A stretch of DNA of 64,000 nucleotides from an uncultured Lachnospiraceae bacterium. GTDB taxonomy: Bacteria; Bacillota; Clostridia; Lachnospirales; Lachnospiraceae. Position numbers and translations under genes: made by a program. The notes beneath the pieces were generated by a model, which did not search any database, had not been told where the DNA came from, and saw only the letters and a list, made by a program, of their open reading frames with translations. Below are positions 23,296 to 31,448 of the stretch, one piece after another (positions within the stretch are counted from its first letter, which is position 1; the number at the start of each line of letters is the position of its first letter). The DNA is taken from assembly GCA_910578555.1 (NCBI GenBank), contig CAJTPS010000002.1, forward strand, positions 215,802-279,801. Direction: 5' to 3'.

Positions 23296-23898
23296 ATGGG
23301 ATATACACATGGGACAGAATGGAGTGATACGAAAATAGAACAAAAGATAATGGAAGTTGTTAAAAATCTAAATTTAGACCATTTCCCAACGCACACAGAA
23401 ATGATTAAGGCGTTGGGAGATAAATCACTTCAGTCTAAAATATCAAAAGATAAAGGAACGGTTTATTGGGCTGAAAAGTTAGGATTGCCTATAAAGTATT
23501 CAGAAACTTCTTTTGGAAACAAATTTGAGGTCATGGCTATATCTGATATTTTTGAAAATACTGGATTGCATAGTGTTCAGACGAGCAGTAGGCACCCTTA
23601 TGATTTGATTACAGATAACAGCGTCAAGATTGATGTAAAGGCTTCTAAGGAGTTTACAAACAACTGCAACGCAAAGGCATTTTCCTTTAACTTAGAAAAG
23701 CGCGAGCCGACTTGTGATATTTTTATTCTGTATTGCTTGAATGATGATGAAACCATGAGAAAAGTTTTAATTGTTCCATCATGCACATTGTTAGGGCAAA
23801 CGCAAGTAGGGGTTGGCAAAAACAGTAAATGGAATGAGTACATGGAGCGTTGGGATTATATCAAACAGTATAGCGATTTCTTTAATAACTACAAATAA
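23296..23898 (+). CDS. Putative PD-(D/E)XK nuclease-like protein
   Basis: 200 residues, ATG after GAGAGGTG. The N-terminal half (HFPTHTEMIKALGDKSLQ) looks like a DNA-binding helical region. The C-terminal half has DLITDNSVKIDVKAS followed by a beta strand (CDIFILYCL) and a Lys-rich VLIVPS strand, the order of a restriction-endonuclease-like core. Possibly a restriction or homing nuclease; it lies next to two methyltransferases. No direct family name recalled. Confidence 0.5.
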   Translation: MGYTHGTEWSDTKIEQKIMEVVKNLNLDHFPTHTEMIKALGDKSLQSKISKDKGTVYWAEKLGLPIKYSETSFGNKFEVMAISDIFENTGLHSVQTSSRHPYDLITDNSVKIDVKASKEFTNNCNAKAFSFNLEKREPTCDIFILYCLNDDETMRKVLIVPSCTLLGQTQVGVGKNSKWNEYMERWDYIKQYSDFFNNYK

Positions 23899-23963
23899 TA
23901 CAGAGGATTTCATAAGGTTTCAAAAATTTTATGAGGAATTGACGAGGAAGTGAGGTTGAGAAG

Positions 23964-24065
23964 ATGGATTTGGAAAATTTGATTGTTTTTATTGTAAGTT
24001 TTGGCATTTCGTTTATTGTCGGACTTATCTTTGGGAAGATAGTTAGAAAGAGGAAGGAAAAATAA
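23964..24065 (+). CDS. Tiny membrane protein (33 aa)
   Basis: MDLENLIVFIVSFGISFIVG is one hydrophobic span, followed by KIVRKRKEK. Weak GAGG upstream. Same type as the 35-aa protein at 3.8 kb. Confidence 0.45.
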   Translation: MDLENLIVFIVSFGISFIVGLIFGKIVRKRKEK

Positions 24066-24073
24066 AATTTCAA

Positions 24074-24127
24074 GATTGGAGGTAATGGAGGTTTGCTGGC
24101 CAGCGTAAAGACGTCTTTACTCCAATC
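24074..24127 (+). promoter_or_regulatory. Putative structured RNA leader, copy 1
   Basis: Outer stem GATTGGAG / CTCCAATC (24074-24081 with 24120-24127), inner palindrome GCTGGCCAGC (24095-24104) and inner hairpin GTAAAG-ACGT-CTTTAC (24105-24120). The ribosome site GGAGG lies in the outer stem. A second copy with changed but still palindromic inner sequence sits at 36113. It ends 6 nt before the methyltransferase ATG, which otherwise has no clear ribosome site. Confidence 0.55.
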
Positions 24128-24133
24128 AGAAGA

Positions 24134-25000
24134 ATGGAACAGAGAAGAAAGAAAATTAAATGTGAGATTTACAGAGATTCAATGCAGAATTATAAGCGTT
24201 ATTCGATACCGCCAGCACAGCTAATCATAGCGGACGTTCCGTACAACGTAGGAAGTAACTTCTACGGTTCAAATCCAATGTGGTATCAAAATGGAGATAG
24301 GAAAAACGGAGAAAGCAAACTTGCAGGCAAAGCGGCTTTTAATTCAGATTTTAACTTTAATCTGTATGAGTATTTTCACTTTTGCTCAAAGATGTTAAAG
24401 AAAGACGATACAAAGCCAGTGCCAAGAGGCAGGAGCAGTAATTCCCCTTGCATGATTGTGTTTTGCTCATTTGAGCAGATACAGACGCTTATCAATGCGG
24501 CGGCGAAACACGGGTTTATCCACTACATACCACTTATATTCTGCAAGAATTACAGTCCGCAAGTCCTAAAGGCAAATATGCGTGTCGTGGGCGCTACGGA
24601 ATACGCCTTGCTGTTATATCGGGACAAGTTGCCAAAGTTTAGGAATGGATTGCAGATAGATGAAAACGGAAAGAATATTCCAGGGACAGGACATATGATT
24701 TTTAACTGGTTTACATGGGAGCGTGACGGAAAAGAGATACCGAAAATCCATCCGGCACAAAAGCCGATAAAGACGCTTAAAAAGCTAATAGAGATATTTA
24801 CAGACAAGGGCGACGTAGTAATAGACCCCTGCTGTGGTAGTGGAAGTACTTTAAGGGCGGCGGTTGAACTTGGCAGAAGTGCATATGGATTTGAGATTGA
24901 CCGCACGTTTTATCAGAGGGCAAAAGATGAAATGCTTGTTTTTAAGAAAGACGAGCAGATAAACATATTTGACTTGCAAGGCGGTGATTTCAATGATTGA
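24134..25000 (+). CDS. DNA methyltransferase (DVPY type)
   Basis: 288 residues. Motif IV DVPYNVG (34-40) early, then a long recognition region, IHPAQKPIKTLKK and SAM-binding VVIDPCCGSGSTLRAA late: the permuted order of beta-class N6-adenine / N4-cytosine methyltransferases. The second motif residue is Val instead of Pro, known from several phage enzymes. Overlaps the next methyltransferase by 8 nt. No cognate restriction enzyme is certain; it likely protects phage DNA or sets a replication mark. Confidence 0.85.
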   Translation: MEQRRKKIKCEIYRDSMQNYKRYSIPPAQLIIADVPYNVGSNFYGSNPMWYQNGDRKNGESKLAGKAAFNSDFNFNLYEYFHFCSKMLKKDDTKPVPRGRSSNSPCMIVFCSFEQIQTLINAAAKHGFIHYIPLIFCKNYSPQVLKANMRVVGATEYALLLYRDKLPKFRNGLQIDENGKNIPGTGHMIFNWFTWERDGKEIPKIHPAQKPIKTLKKLIEIFTDKGDVVIDPCCGSGSTLRAAVELGRSAYGFEIDRTFYQRAKDEMLVFKKDEQINIFDLQGGDFND

Positions 25001-25649
25001 TATTTGCGGAACAGAATTTGACCTAGAACAACCGACAAGCATTTATGTGAATTGCGATTGCATGATAGGAATGAAACAATTTCCTGATAAGTATTTCGAT
25101 TTGGCTGTTTGCGATCCGCCATATGGAATAAACATTGAGAAAAGCGGAAGGTTAAAGAAATACAACACTAATAACGTTTGGGATAATCAAGTACCAGATA
25201 AAACGTATTTTGAAGAATTGTTTAGAGTATCAAAAAATCAGATTATTTGGGGAGGCAATTATTTTGAACTTCCACCAACAAAGTGTTTTCTTATATGGGA
25301 TAAGAAACAACCAGAAGATATATCTTTTGCAAGTTGCGAATTTGCATGGACAAGTTTTAACACACCAGCAAAAACCTTTTATATGTCTCCAATGAATATA
25401 AAAGAGAAAAGATTTCATGTTTGTCAAAAGCCAGTTGCCCTATACGAATGGATTTTAACAAGATACGCCAAAGATGGAGATATTATACTTGATACTCATG
25501 TCGGTTCGGCAAGTAGCCTTATAGCTTGCAGGAATACCAATCACAAGTTTGTTGGATTTGAACTTGATGAACACTATTACAAACTGTCAAAAGAACGCCT
25601 TGACAGGGAATTGGCGCAGATGAATTTATTTGATTTTATGGGAGGTTGA
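24993..25649 (+). CDS. DNA methyltransferase (DPPY type)
   Basis: 218 residues, ATG after GGCGGTG. VCDPPYGINIEKSGR (motif IV, Asp41-Tyr44), FHVCQKPVALYEW, then IILDTHVGSASSLIACRNTN (motif I with THVGS rather than FxGxG). Beta-class adenine methyltransferase. Adjacent to and overlapping a second, unrelated methyltransferase; together they modify two motifs. Confidence 0.85.
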   Translation: MIDICGTEFDLEQPTSIYVNCDCMIGMKQFPDKYFDLAVCDPPYGINIEKSGRLKKYNTNNVWDNQVPDKTYFEELFRVSKNQIIWGGNYFELPPTKCFLIWDKKQPEDISFASCEFAWTSFNTPAKTFYMSPMNIKEKRFHVCQKPVALYEWILTRYAKDGDIILDTHVGSASSLIACRNTNHKFVGFELDEHYYKLSKERLDRELAQMNLFDFMGG

Positions 25650-25653
25650 GGGA

Positions 25654-25956
25654 ATGGGAATATTTAAAAACAATCTGAATTTAGGATTACAATACGCATT
25701 TCTGGTTAACTTAGGTTTCAAATACGAAGAAAGCAACGGGATAAATGGAATGAGTGGGTATGTAAAATCCATAAGCCACAACGAAATCGAAGTGCTTTGG
25801 ATTACGGTCAATCCGCAGGAAAGAAAAGTCCATTTGTATAACGAGTGGGATTGCGGCGGTGAGTTGTGGCAACGAGAGTATGATATTCCGCAAGATGTAT
25901 TAGAGAGCGAAAGTGAATTTGTGAATTGGTTAGATGAAAAGATAGGGGATGATTAA
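25654..25956 (+). CDS. Hypothetical phage protein
   Basis: 100 residues, ATG after GGGAGG. Mixed alpha/beta with an acidic C-terminus; no domain recognised. One base separates its stop from the next start. Confidence 0.5.
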   Translation: MGIFKNNLNLGLQYAFLVNLGFKYEESNGINGMSGYVKSISHNEIEVLWITVNPQERKVHLYNEWDCGGELWQREYDIPQDVLESESEFVNWLDEKIGDD

Positions 25957-26322
25957 ATGCTTGAATTTTATAATCAATCAAAGCCAAAGGCAAGAAAAGA
26001 CCATGTGTGCGAATTTTGCGGTCAGGCAATACGAAAAGGAGAAAAATACTCCTATGAAACAGGAAAGTATGAAGGAGAAATTTTTGCAAGAAAGCTATGC
26101 CTTGTCTGTAAAAATATTCTTGACGAATTTGGCAGAGATAGCGGAGAGAGTGAATTTGAATGGTACTGGATAACAGACTGGCTAAGTGATTTCTTTTGCT
26201 ACGATTGTGAACATGGAACAAAGGGAAAAGATGATTGCGAAATGCAACCGCAAAACTGCCCGCTGACAAGAAAGAAATTTGAGCCAAAGGAGGACACCCA
26301 AAATGCTAACCCTGCCAATTAA
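25957..26322 (+). CDS. Zinc-finger-type phage protein
   Basis: 121 residues. CEFCGQAIRKGEKYSYETG and CLVCKNILDEFG form a treble-clef-like pair of C-x2-C knuckles; CYDCEHGTKGKDDCEMQP adds further cysteines. The first part matches a small phage family with 'RKDHVCEFCG' starts. DNA or RNA binding is plausible. Confidence 0.6.
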   Translation: MLEFYNQSKPKARKDHVCEFCGQAIRKGEKYSYETGKYEGEIFARKLCLVCKNILDEFGRDSGESEFEWYWITDWLSDFFCYDCEHGTKGKDDCEMQPQNCPLTRKKFEPKEDTQNANPAN

Positions 26323-26635
26323 AAAGAAGTGGTTCGACATGATTTTGTCGGGAGAAAAGAAAGAGGAATACAGAGAGATTAAACCATATTGGGATACAAG
26401 ATTTGAAACTTGGCTTGAAATCCCGAAGGGAGAAATGGATTTCTTTTTTCGGGATGTTTTGAAAGATAACAAAGTACCAATGCCTGTTCTTCCAATTCTT
26501 TTTCGCAATGGATATTCCAAAGAAAGCCCGTCATTCATTGCAAAATGTACGCTGTCTGTCGGCACAGGAAAGGAAGAATGGGGAGCAAAAAAACATAAAG
26601 AGTATTTTGTATTAACGATAAAAGAGATTGTTTAG
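26303..26635 (+). CDS. ASCH-domain protein
   Basis: 110 residues, ATG after AAAGGAGG. LTLPIKKKWFDMILSGEKKEEYREIKPYW is the canonical ASCH start with its GxKxxEyR pattern, a PUA-related RNA/nucleotide-binding fold. Some ASCH proteins are ribonucleases or act on modified nucleosides. It overlaps the zinc-finger gene by 20 nt. Confidence 0.8.
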   Translation: MLTLPIKKKWFDMILSGEKKEEYREIKPYWDTRFETWLEIPKGEMDFFFRDVLKDNKVPMPVLPILFRNGYSKESPSFIAKCTLSVGTGKEEWGAKKHKEYFVLTIKEIV

Positions 26636-26658
26636 GAGAAGGAGAAAGAGAGGACAAT

Positions 26659-26814
26659 ATGGAGAAATTATTTGATGTTTATTTTACAAAAGCTGACGGG
26701 AAAGAATGCAAAGTTAGATATTGCTGCATTGATAAAAGTCAAGCAAGAAGATTATTCTTTTCCGAAATTCAAAAGGGAGAAGAATTAAAAAGGATTGTTG
26801 AGGTCAAGGAGTAG
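26659..26814 (+). CDS. Small hypothetical protein (51 aa)
   Basis: Loose AGAGAGG ribosome site. FDVYFTKADGKECKVRYCC then a charged helix. Not recognised. Confidence 0.42.
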   Translation: MEKLFDVYFTKADGKECKVRYCCIDKSQARRLFFSEIQKGEELKRIVEVKE

Positions 26815-26861
26815 TATTTTATCCTGATGGTGCAGGAAATTTTGAAGGGAAGTGAGGATTT

Positions 26862-27119
26862 ATGAAAGATTTTTTGAAAGTAATTTCTGATTTGAAAAAG
26901 AGAGAAAAGAAATTAAAACCAAGCGAAGTTGGCTGTTATAACTGCACAAGATGGAGGACCGGAAGTTTTAGATGTGATAAATGTGTCGGTTTTTCTGAAT
27001 TTAAAAATATTGATACGCTAAATAAGGAATTGAAAGAAAAAGGAATAGACTATTTATGCATACCAAGCATTGAAGATTTAAGAAGAAAAGATAGAGATTA
27101 TATAAGGCATGAAAGGTGA
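26862..27119 (+). CDS. Small zinc-ribbon-like protein
   Basis: 85 residues. CYNCTRWRTGSFRCDKCVGF places two C-x2-C knuckles 10 residues apart. Basic N-terminus. No named family recalled. Confidence 0.5.
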   Translation: MKDFLKVISDLKKREKKLKPSEVGCYNCTRWRTGSFRCDKCVGFSEFKNIDTLNKELKEKGIDYLCIPSIEDLRRKDRDYIRHER

Positions 27120-27126
27120 AAATAAG

Positions 27127-27351
27127 ATGACAAATTTTGAACGGATTAAGAGAATGAACGTTGAGGAATTGGCGGAGTTTTTAGATAAAGTATCAAAAAC
27201 AGAGGCTTTTGTATTTGGGCGAAAGATATTATTTGACGAACCATGTAAAACCGGAGGTCAATATTGCAGGCAAGATGATTTTTATGGAAACCCATTTGGG
27301 TGCAAAGATTGTTTTAAGGAATGGTTAGAAAGCGAGTGTGATGCGGAATGA
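27127..27351 (+). CDS. Small phage protein with conserved Cys
   Basis: 74 residues; the ATG 7 nt after AAAGGTG is preferred. MTNFERIKRMNVEELAEFL is a common start of phage proteins with a C-terminal CKDCFKEWLESE, which fits here. Confidence 0.6.
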   Translation: MTNFERIKRMNVEELAEFLDKVSKTEAFVFGRKILFDEPCKTGGQYCRQDDFYGNPFGCKDCFKEWLESECDAE

Positions 27352-27899
27352 TTGCAAGCGAAAACAAGATATTTTCTACAGTCAACAAAACAAGAACAGA
27401 GTTTAGAAGAATACCGGGCTATAAAGACTATTGGGTATCTGCTAATGGGGAAATTATATCAACAAAGAAAAATAATCCAATAATCATGAAGCCCATTTCA
27501 GCAAAAGATGGACATATGTATGTTTTCCTGTATTCTAATGGAAACATGAAAAAGATGTGGGTTCATAGAGCTGTTTTATATGCTTGGGACAGAAGTCCAA
27601 AATATTACGAGGAATGCAGGCATCTAAACGATATTCCATATGATAATAGATTAGGAAATTTGTGTTGGGGAACAAGAGAAGAAAATTTAAACGACAGAAG
27701 AATAAATAACGGGCTTCCGGTAGGAGAAAAATCAGGAACTTGCAAATTAACAGAAAAACAGGTTTTGGAGATAAGGAAAGAGTACGGGAAAACCTCATTA
27801 AGAAAATTGGGAGAAAAATACGGGGTTTCTCATACTGCAATACGTAGGGCGGCTTTAGGAATAAAATGGTCTTATTTAAAGGAGGAAAACAATGCTTAA
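27348..27899 (+). CDS. HNH endonuclease with C-terminal HTH
   Basis: 183 residues, coupled by ATGA. FRRIPGYKDYWVSANGEIIS (NUMOD4-like), VHRAVLYAWDRSP, CRHLNDIPYDNRLGNLCWGT (HNH), and a KLTEKQVLEIRKEYGK...LGEKYGVSHTAIRR helix-turn-helix. This is a third NUMOD/HNH homing endonuclease-like gene in the prophage. Confidence 0.82.
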   Translation: MIASENKIFSTVNKTRTEFRRIPGYKDYWVSANGEIISTKKNNPIIMKPISAKDGHMYVFLYSNGNMKKMWVHRAVLYAWDRSPKYYEECRHLNDIPYDNRLGNLCWGTREENLNDRRINNGLPVGEKSGTCKLTEKQVLEIRKEYGKTSLRKLGEKYGVSHTAIRRAALGIKWSYLKEENNA

Positions 27900-28692
27900 T
27901 ACAAAAATTGACTGGGCTGATTCGACTTGGTCTCCGGTTACGGGCTGTCTGCATGGGTGTGAATACTGCTATGCAAGGAATATAGCGCATAGATTCGGCG
28001 GTTGGACGGACTCTGATGGTGATATGCACCATGATGAAATTCTAAAAAATGAAAGCATGGTAAGAGAATTAGATGAACCGCTTCAAGTATTTAGGGAGGG
28101 ACAGACAATATTTTCTGGAAAATGGCAGAAAGCACCGTATCCATATGATTTTATCCCCACATTCCATCGTTACCGCCTAGATGACTACATAGGCAAGAAA
28201 GGAAGAAACATATTTGTCTGTTCTATGGCTGACTTGTTCGGTTCGTGGGTGCCGGATAGTTGGATTGAAGAAGTATTTGTGGCTTGCGAGAAAGCACCGC
28301 AGCATAATTATCTGTTTCTGACAAAAAATCCGGCAAGGTATGTCGAACTGATAAACAATACAGATTTCTTTGCAAAGGCAAAAGGAAATATGTGGTTTGG
28401 CTATTCGTACACCGGAAAAGAAAGCAAACAATGGTGGAATCCTGATTATAACATATTTGTAAGCGTAGAGCCGATTTTAGAACCGATAGAAGTACCACGC
28501 TGCAAATGGCTTATTGTCGGCGCTGAAACCGGCAGACGGAAAGGTAAAGTTATTCCTAAAAGAGAATGGATTGAACAAATTGTGGAAGATTGCAGAAAAT
28601 ATGAAATTCCACTTTTTATGAAATCAAGTCTTTCGGATATATGGGGTGAACCGCTGATACAGGAGTTTCCGAAGGAATTGAAAAGGAGTTGA
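27892..28692 (+). CDS. DUF5131 / phage Gp37-Gp68 radical SAM-like protein
   Basis: 266 residues. Starts KIDWADSTWSPVTGCLHGCEYCYARN, where C-x3-C-x2-C matches a radical SAM [4Fe-4S] site; later LFLTKNPARY and WFGYSYTG, SVEPILEPIEV are DUF5131 hallmarks. The family is widespread in phages; its substrate is unknown. AAAGGAGG precedes the ATG. Confidence 0.85.
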   Translation: MLNTKIDWADSTWSPVTGCLHGCEYCYARNIAHRFGGWTDSDGDMHHDEILKNESMVRELDEPLQVFREGQTIFSGKWQKAPYPYDFIPTFHRYRLDDYIGKKGRNIFVCSMADLFGSWVPDSWIEEVFVACEKAPQHNYLFLTKNPARYVELINNTDFFAKAKGNMWFGYSYTGKESKQWWNPDYNIFVSVEPILEPIEVPRCKWLIVGAETGRRKGKVIPKREWIEQIVEDCRKYEIPLFMKSSLSDIWGEPLIQEFPKELKRS

Positions 28693-28696
28693 GAGA

Positions 28697-28864
28697 ATGA
28701 AACCATTATGTCAAACGTGTATAAATATATTTCATTTCCCAAAGTTCTGTACGGAGAATTTGACGGATTGCGTAAGACTGATTACGAATTGCAGGAATTA
28801 CAGTAGGCAGGATATGGGAGAAATCGAGAATAAAAAGGAGGAAAATCAGAATGAACAGAATTAA
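28697..28864 (+). CDS. Small Cys-rich protein (55 aa)
   Basis: MKPLCQTCINIFHFPKFCTE with further Cys at 25 and 32, then a polar tail. It starts 4 nt after the radical SAM gene. Possibly a zinc or cluster-binding partner; unproven. Confidence 0.42.
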   Translation: MKPLCQTCINIFHFPKFCTENLTDCVRLITNCRNYSRQDMGEIENKKEENQNEQN

Positions 28865-29009
28865 ATTATGGATTTCAAAGTTTATATGCAAATGGAGTGA
28901 CTTTGCAGGAATGGGGAATGACAAGGATATTTTGGAGTTGAAGAAAAGTATTAAGGCTTATGAAAACGGAATAGACAAAAGAAAAGATATGGAGCGTGAT
29001 AACCAGTGA
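28851..29009 (+). CDS. Small hypothetical protein (52 aa)
   Basis: Strong AAAGGAGG site. MNRIKLWISKFICKWSDFAG then a charged helix. ATGA-type coupling (GTGA) with the following GTG-started gene. Confidence 0.42.
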   Translation: MNRIKLWISKFICKWSDFAGMGNDKDILELKKSIKAYENGIDKRKDMERDNQ

Positions 29010-29596
29010 GCAAACAAAACTATAAACAGATTTACGCCATGAAAGCAGAGCGAGAAAGCAGGATTAAAAAAGTCTGCCCTGACATTCCATATTCAAGCGG
29101 CATCTATGTGTTTTGGAGAATAGACGAAGCGGGAATACGGAGAGCGTACTGCGGTCAGGCGGTCAAATTATGTGAAAGATGCGCTTCACACCTTGCAGAG
29201 TACGATCACATAGCGTTGAGTCTAAAAAAGCATGGATTTTACAAAGAAGATAATCCACACGGGTGGAAATTATGGTTTGAAACCTGCGACAGAAAGTCGC
29301 TTGATGAAAAAGAGGTTGAACGCATAAAGCAATTAGCTGACGCAGGATTTCAAATGTACAACGTGACCGCAGGAAGTCAAGGGGCTGGAAAGAAAGTGAC
29401 TGGCGATTACAAGCCGCCCAAGACATACAGGCAGGGCATACAAGCCGGAAAGAAAACCCTTGCAAGGGAACTTAAATCTATTATGGAAAAGCACCTGACT
29501 GTAAGGCTGAAAGAAGAAAAACAAGGGAATAAAGTGTCGGAAAAGCAGCTTGAAAAATTTAATCGGCTGTTGGATGAAAATAATTATGGAGGTTGA
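29006..29596 (+). CDS. GIY-YIG-like nuclease
   Basis: 196 residues from a GTG. SGIYVFWRIDEAGIRRAYCG gives the GIY...YCG variant, CERCASHLAEYDHIALS and KKHGFY follow, and WKLWFETCD ends the catalytic domain near residue 100. The C-terminal half is basic and helical, probably DNA-binding. Another possible homing or repair nuclease. Confidence 0.7.
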   Translation: MSKQNYKQIYAMKAERESRIKKVCPDIPYSSGIYVFWRIDEAGIRRAYCGQAVKLCERCASHLAEYDHIALSLKKHGFYKEDNPHGWKLWFETCDRKSLDEKEVERIKQLADAGFQMYNVTAGSQGAGKKVTGDYKPPKTYRQGIQAGKKTLARELKSIMEKHLTVRLKEEKQGNKVSEKQLEKFNRLLDENNYGG

Positions 29597-29598
29597 GT

Positions 29599-29757
29599 AT
29601 GGAAATGGTTCAAGACGGCGTTGAGGTTTATTGTCTGCCGGATAACGCCTATTGCAATGCAGACGAAGAAAAGAGAAGTCCGCTTGATATTGACGATTGT
29701 CCTATTGGGTGTGCAGTGTGTAGCGGAGATTGTTACCATTATAGGGAAGATGATTGA
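29599..29757 (+). CDS. Small Cys-rich protein (52 aa)
   Basis: GGAGG site. CPIGCAVCSGDCYHY packs four Cys in 11 residues, suggesting metal binding. No family recalled. Confidence 0.45.
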   Translation: MEMVQDGVEVYCLPDNAYCNADEEKRSPLDIDDCPIGCAVCSGDCYHYREDD

Positions 29758-29781
29758 AATTATAAGAAATGAGGTGCGGTT

Positions 29782-30084
29782 ATGAGTGATGATTTGATTA
29801 GCAAGGAAGATTTGCTAGGAACAGAGAAACTTTTAATGACTGGTATTGTAAAAAGCAATCCGGTAGCACGGTACATTTTGGAACAAGTCTTGTATGACAT
29901 CGAAAATGCAAAAACTTCTTATGTCGTGGATAGGATTATTGAACAGCTAGGCGAATTGAAAACATACAAGTTGAATATGGCAGACACTATGTCCGAAATT
30001 ATGCGTAGGGGAGAACTTGGAACGTATGTATGCTTGGAAGATGTTCTTGAAATCGTCAAGTCTGGCGGTGTTTCAGATGAATAA
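29782..30084 (+). CDS. Hypothetical phage protein
   Basis: 100 residues, GAGGTG ribosome site, all-helical prediction. No recognised domain. Overlaps the next start by 8 nt. Confidence 0.5.
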   Translation: MSDDLISKEDLLGTEKLLMTGIVKSNPVARYILEQVLYDIENAKTSYVVDRIIEQLGELKTYKLNMADTMSEIMRRGELGTYVCLEDVLEIVKSGGVSDE

Positions 30085-30310
30085 AATCGAAAGATTATCT
30101 GGCGATTATATAAGAGGATATACAAAAGCGGTGTTGGATATTATAGAGATTTTTGAATATATACAATCAGACTTGAAATTTCACCACAAAAATATGAATG
30201 GAAAACTTTCTATTATGCTCTTAAAAACAATTCTGAAAAATCGGGAAGAAATACGAGAAAGAATATGGGATTCTTCCGGGGACGGGAAAAAGGAGGGATT
30301 TGCGAGGTGA
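30077..30310 (+). CDS. Hypothetical phage protein
   Basis: 77 residues. MNKIERLSGDYIRGYTKAVLDI resembles a phage family that starts 'rl-.dYikGyt.al.di'. Helical. The start is set by the overlap; the longer frame runs inside the previous gene. Confidence 0.5.
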   Translation: MNKIERLSGDYIRGYTKAVLDIIEIFEYIQSDLKFHHKNMNGKLSIMLLKTILKNREEIRERIWDSSGDGKKEGFAR

Positions 30311-30356
30311 AATCATATTAAGAAAGATTTTGAGTGGTTCAAGAAAGGGTGATTAA

Positions 30357-30545
30357 ATGGCAGTCAGATATGAAAATCAATGCGTAGATTGCGGATTTCC
30401 ATGTAGATATGAGGCTTGCAGGTATTACAAGGTTGCAATCCCTGTCTGTGATGAATGTGGGGAAGATGTGGACAAGCTATATCGTTTGGACGGGGAAGAA
30501 TTATGCGAGAGTTGCGTGTTGGAGAGATTGGAGGTTGTGGAATGA
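30357..30545 (+). CDS. Small zinc-ribbon protein
   Basis: 62 residues. CVDCGFPCRYEACRYY and CDECGEDVDKLYRLDGEELC-SC form a zinc-ribbon typical of phage and plasmid mini-proteins. Coupled by ATGA to the next gene. Confidence 0.6.
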   Translation: MAVRYENQCVDCGFPCRYEACRYYKVAIPVCDECGEDVDKLYRLDGEELCESCVLERLEVVE

Positions 30546-30853
30546 AGATAGAAACAATTATATGTGATTGCTGTAATGAGGAAATTCCGAAAGTCAAGAA
30601 GAAAGACTTTTTTGGTATCGAAAGAGAGTATTACAGATTGGGAAAGCTGGATTATAGCCATCCATTCAAGGACATAAATTGTCGCACACTTGGACTACAT
30701 TTATGCGAACGGTGCGCAGGAGATATTAGCTTGCAAATGCACGAAGCAAGAACAAAATTATTATTAGGTCAGGTGGTTGAATGGATAGAAAATACACGAT
30801 ATACGCCTGTGATTTTGATGGAACTCTCTGCGAAAGCATATTCCCTGGCATAG
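30542..30853 (+). CDS. Zinc-ribbon-like phage protein, long 3' overlap
   Basis: 103 residues. CDCCNEEIPKVKKKDFFGIE and LHLCERCAGDISLQ are the recognisable parts. The last 24 codons overlap the HAD gene start in another frame, unusual for this tightly packed region; an original stop near the HAD ribosome site may have been lost. Confidence 0.5.
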   Translation: MKIETIICDCCNEEIPKVKKKDFFGIEREYYRLGKLDYSHPFKDINCRTLGLHLCERCAGDISLQMHEARTKLLLGQVVEWIENTRYTPVILMELSAKAYSLA

Positions 30854-31131
30854 GCAGTCCGAACATGGAACTGATAAACCACCTAATCAAACGCAGAAAG
30901 CAGGGAAATAAAGTCATTCTGTGGACTTGCAGATGTGGCGAACGGTTAAATGAGGCGGTTGAATGGTGTAGGCAGTTTGGCTTGGAATTTGACGCTGTGA
31001 ATGAAAATCTGCCAGAAATGATTGAATGGTTTGGGAATGACACGAGAAAGGTTTGTGCTGATGTTTATATTGATGATAAGGCGGTAAACAAGCCGGAATA
31101 TCATGTTCCTTATAAGGAGGTAGGGGAATGA
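30781..31131 (+). CDS. HAD-like hydrolase
   Basis: 116 residues. YACDFDGTLCES (nucleophile Asp), VILWTCRCGERL (motif II Thr), VYIDDKAVN (motif IV DD). It is a small cap-less HAD phosphatase similar to BT0820-like phage proteins. AGGTGG ribosome site. May dephosphorylate nucleotides or a nucleic acid end. Confidence 0.8.
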   Translation: MDRKYTIYACDFDGTLCESIFPGIGSPNMELINHLIKRRKQGNKVILWTCRCGERLNEAVEWCRQFGLEFDAVNENLPEMIEWFGNDTRKVCADVYIDDKAVNKPEYHVPYKEVGE

Positions 31132-31448
31132 CAGAAAATAAGATTATTAAGGTTTTAGATGATATATGGACTTTTGGACATGAGCCGACAGACGAAGAAA
31201 GACTTGCGGCAAACAAAGCCATTGCTTTAATTCAAGAATTAGAGCAATACCGCGCAATCGGCACAGTCGAGGAATGTCGGGAGGCAAGGGAAAGGCAGAG
31301 GGTGAAGAAGCCTGTTAAAGATGAATACGACCATAAGTGTTGTCCTAACTGTGGATGGGTTGTGTATAAGGACGAATGGGGCGGTAGATACTTGACGCAT
31401 TGTGAAAATTGCGGGCAAGCCATTTCGTGGGGGGGGGGAGAAGAATAA
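31128..31448 (+). CDS. Zinc-ribbon phage protein ending in a G10 tract
   Basis: 106 residues, ATGA-coupled. CPNCGWVVYKDEW and CENCGQAISW make a typical zinc ribbon. The gene ends in a run of ten G (31430-31439) that encodes GGG. Gaining one G would fuse this frame to the following gene, so the tract may be slippery. Confidence 0.6.
   Translation: MTENKIIKVLDDIWTFGHEPTDEERLAANKAIALIQELEQYRAIGTVEECREARERQRVKKPVKDEYDHKCCPNCGWVVYKDEWGGRYLTHCENCGQAISWGGGEE

Noticed and set aside
24134..25649. Single methyltransferase split by a frameshift
   Set aside because: Each frame has its own motif IV, SAM-binding motif, start and ribosome site, so they are two enzymes.
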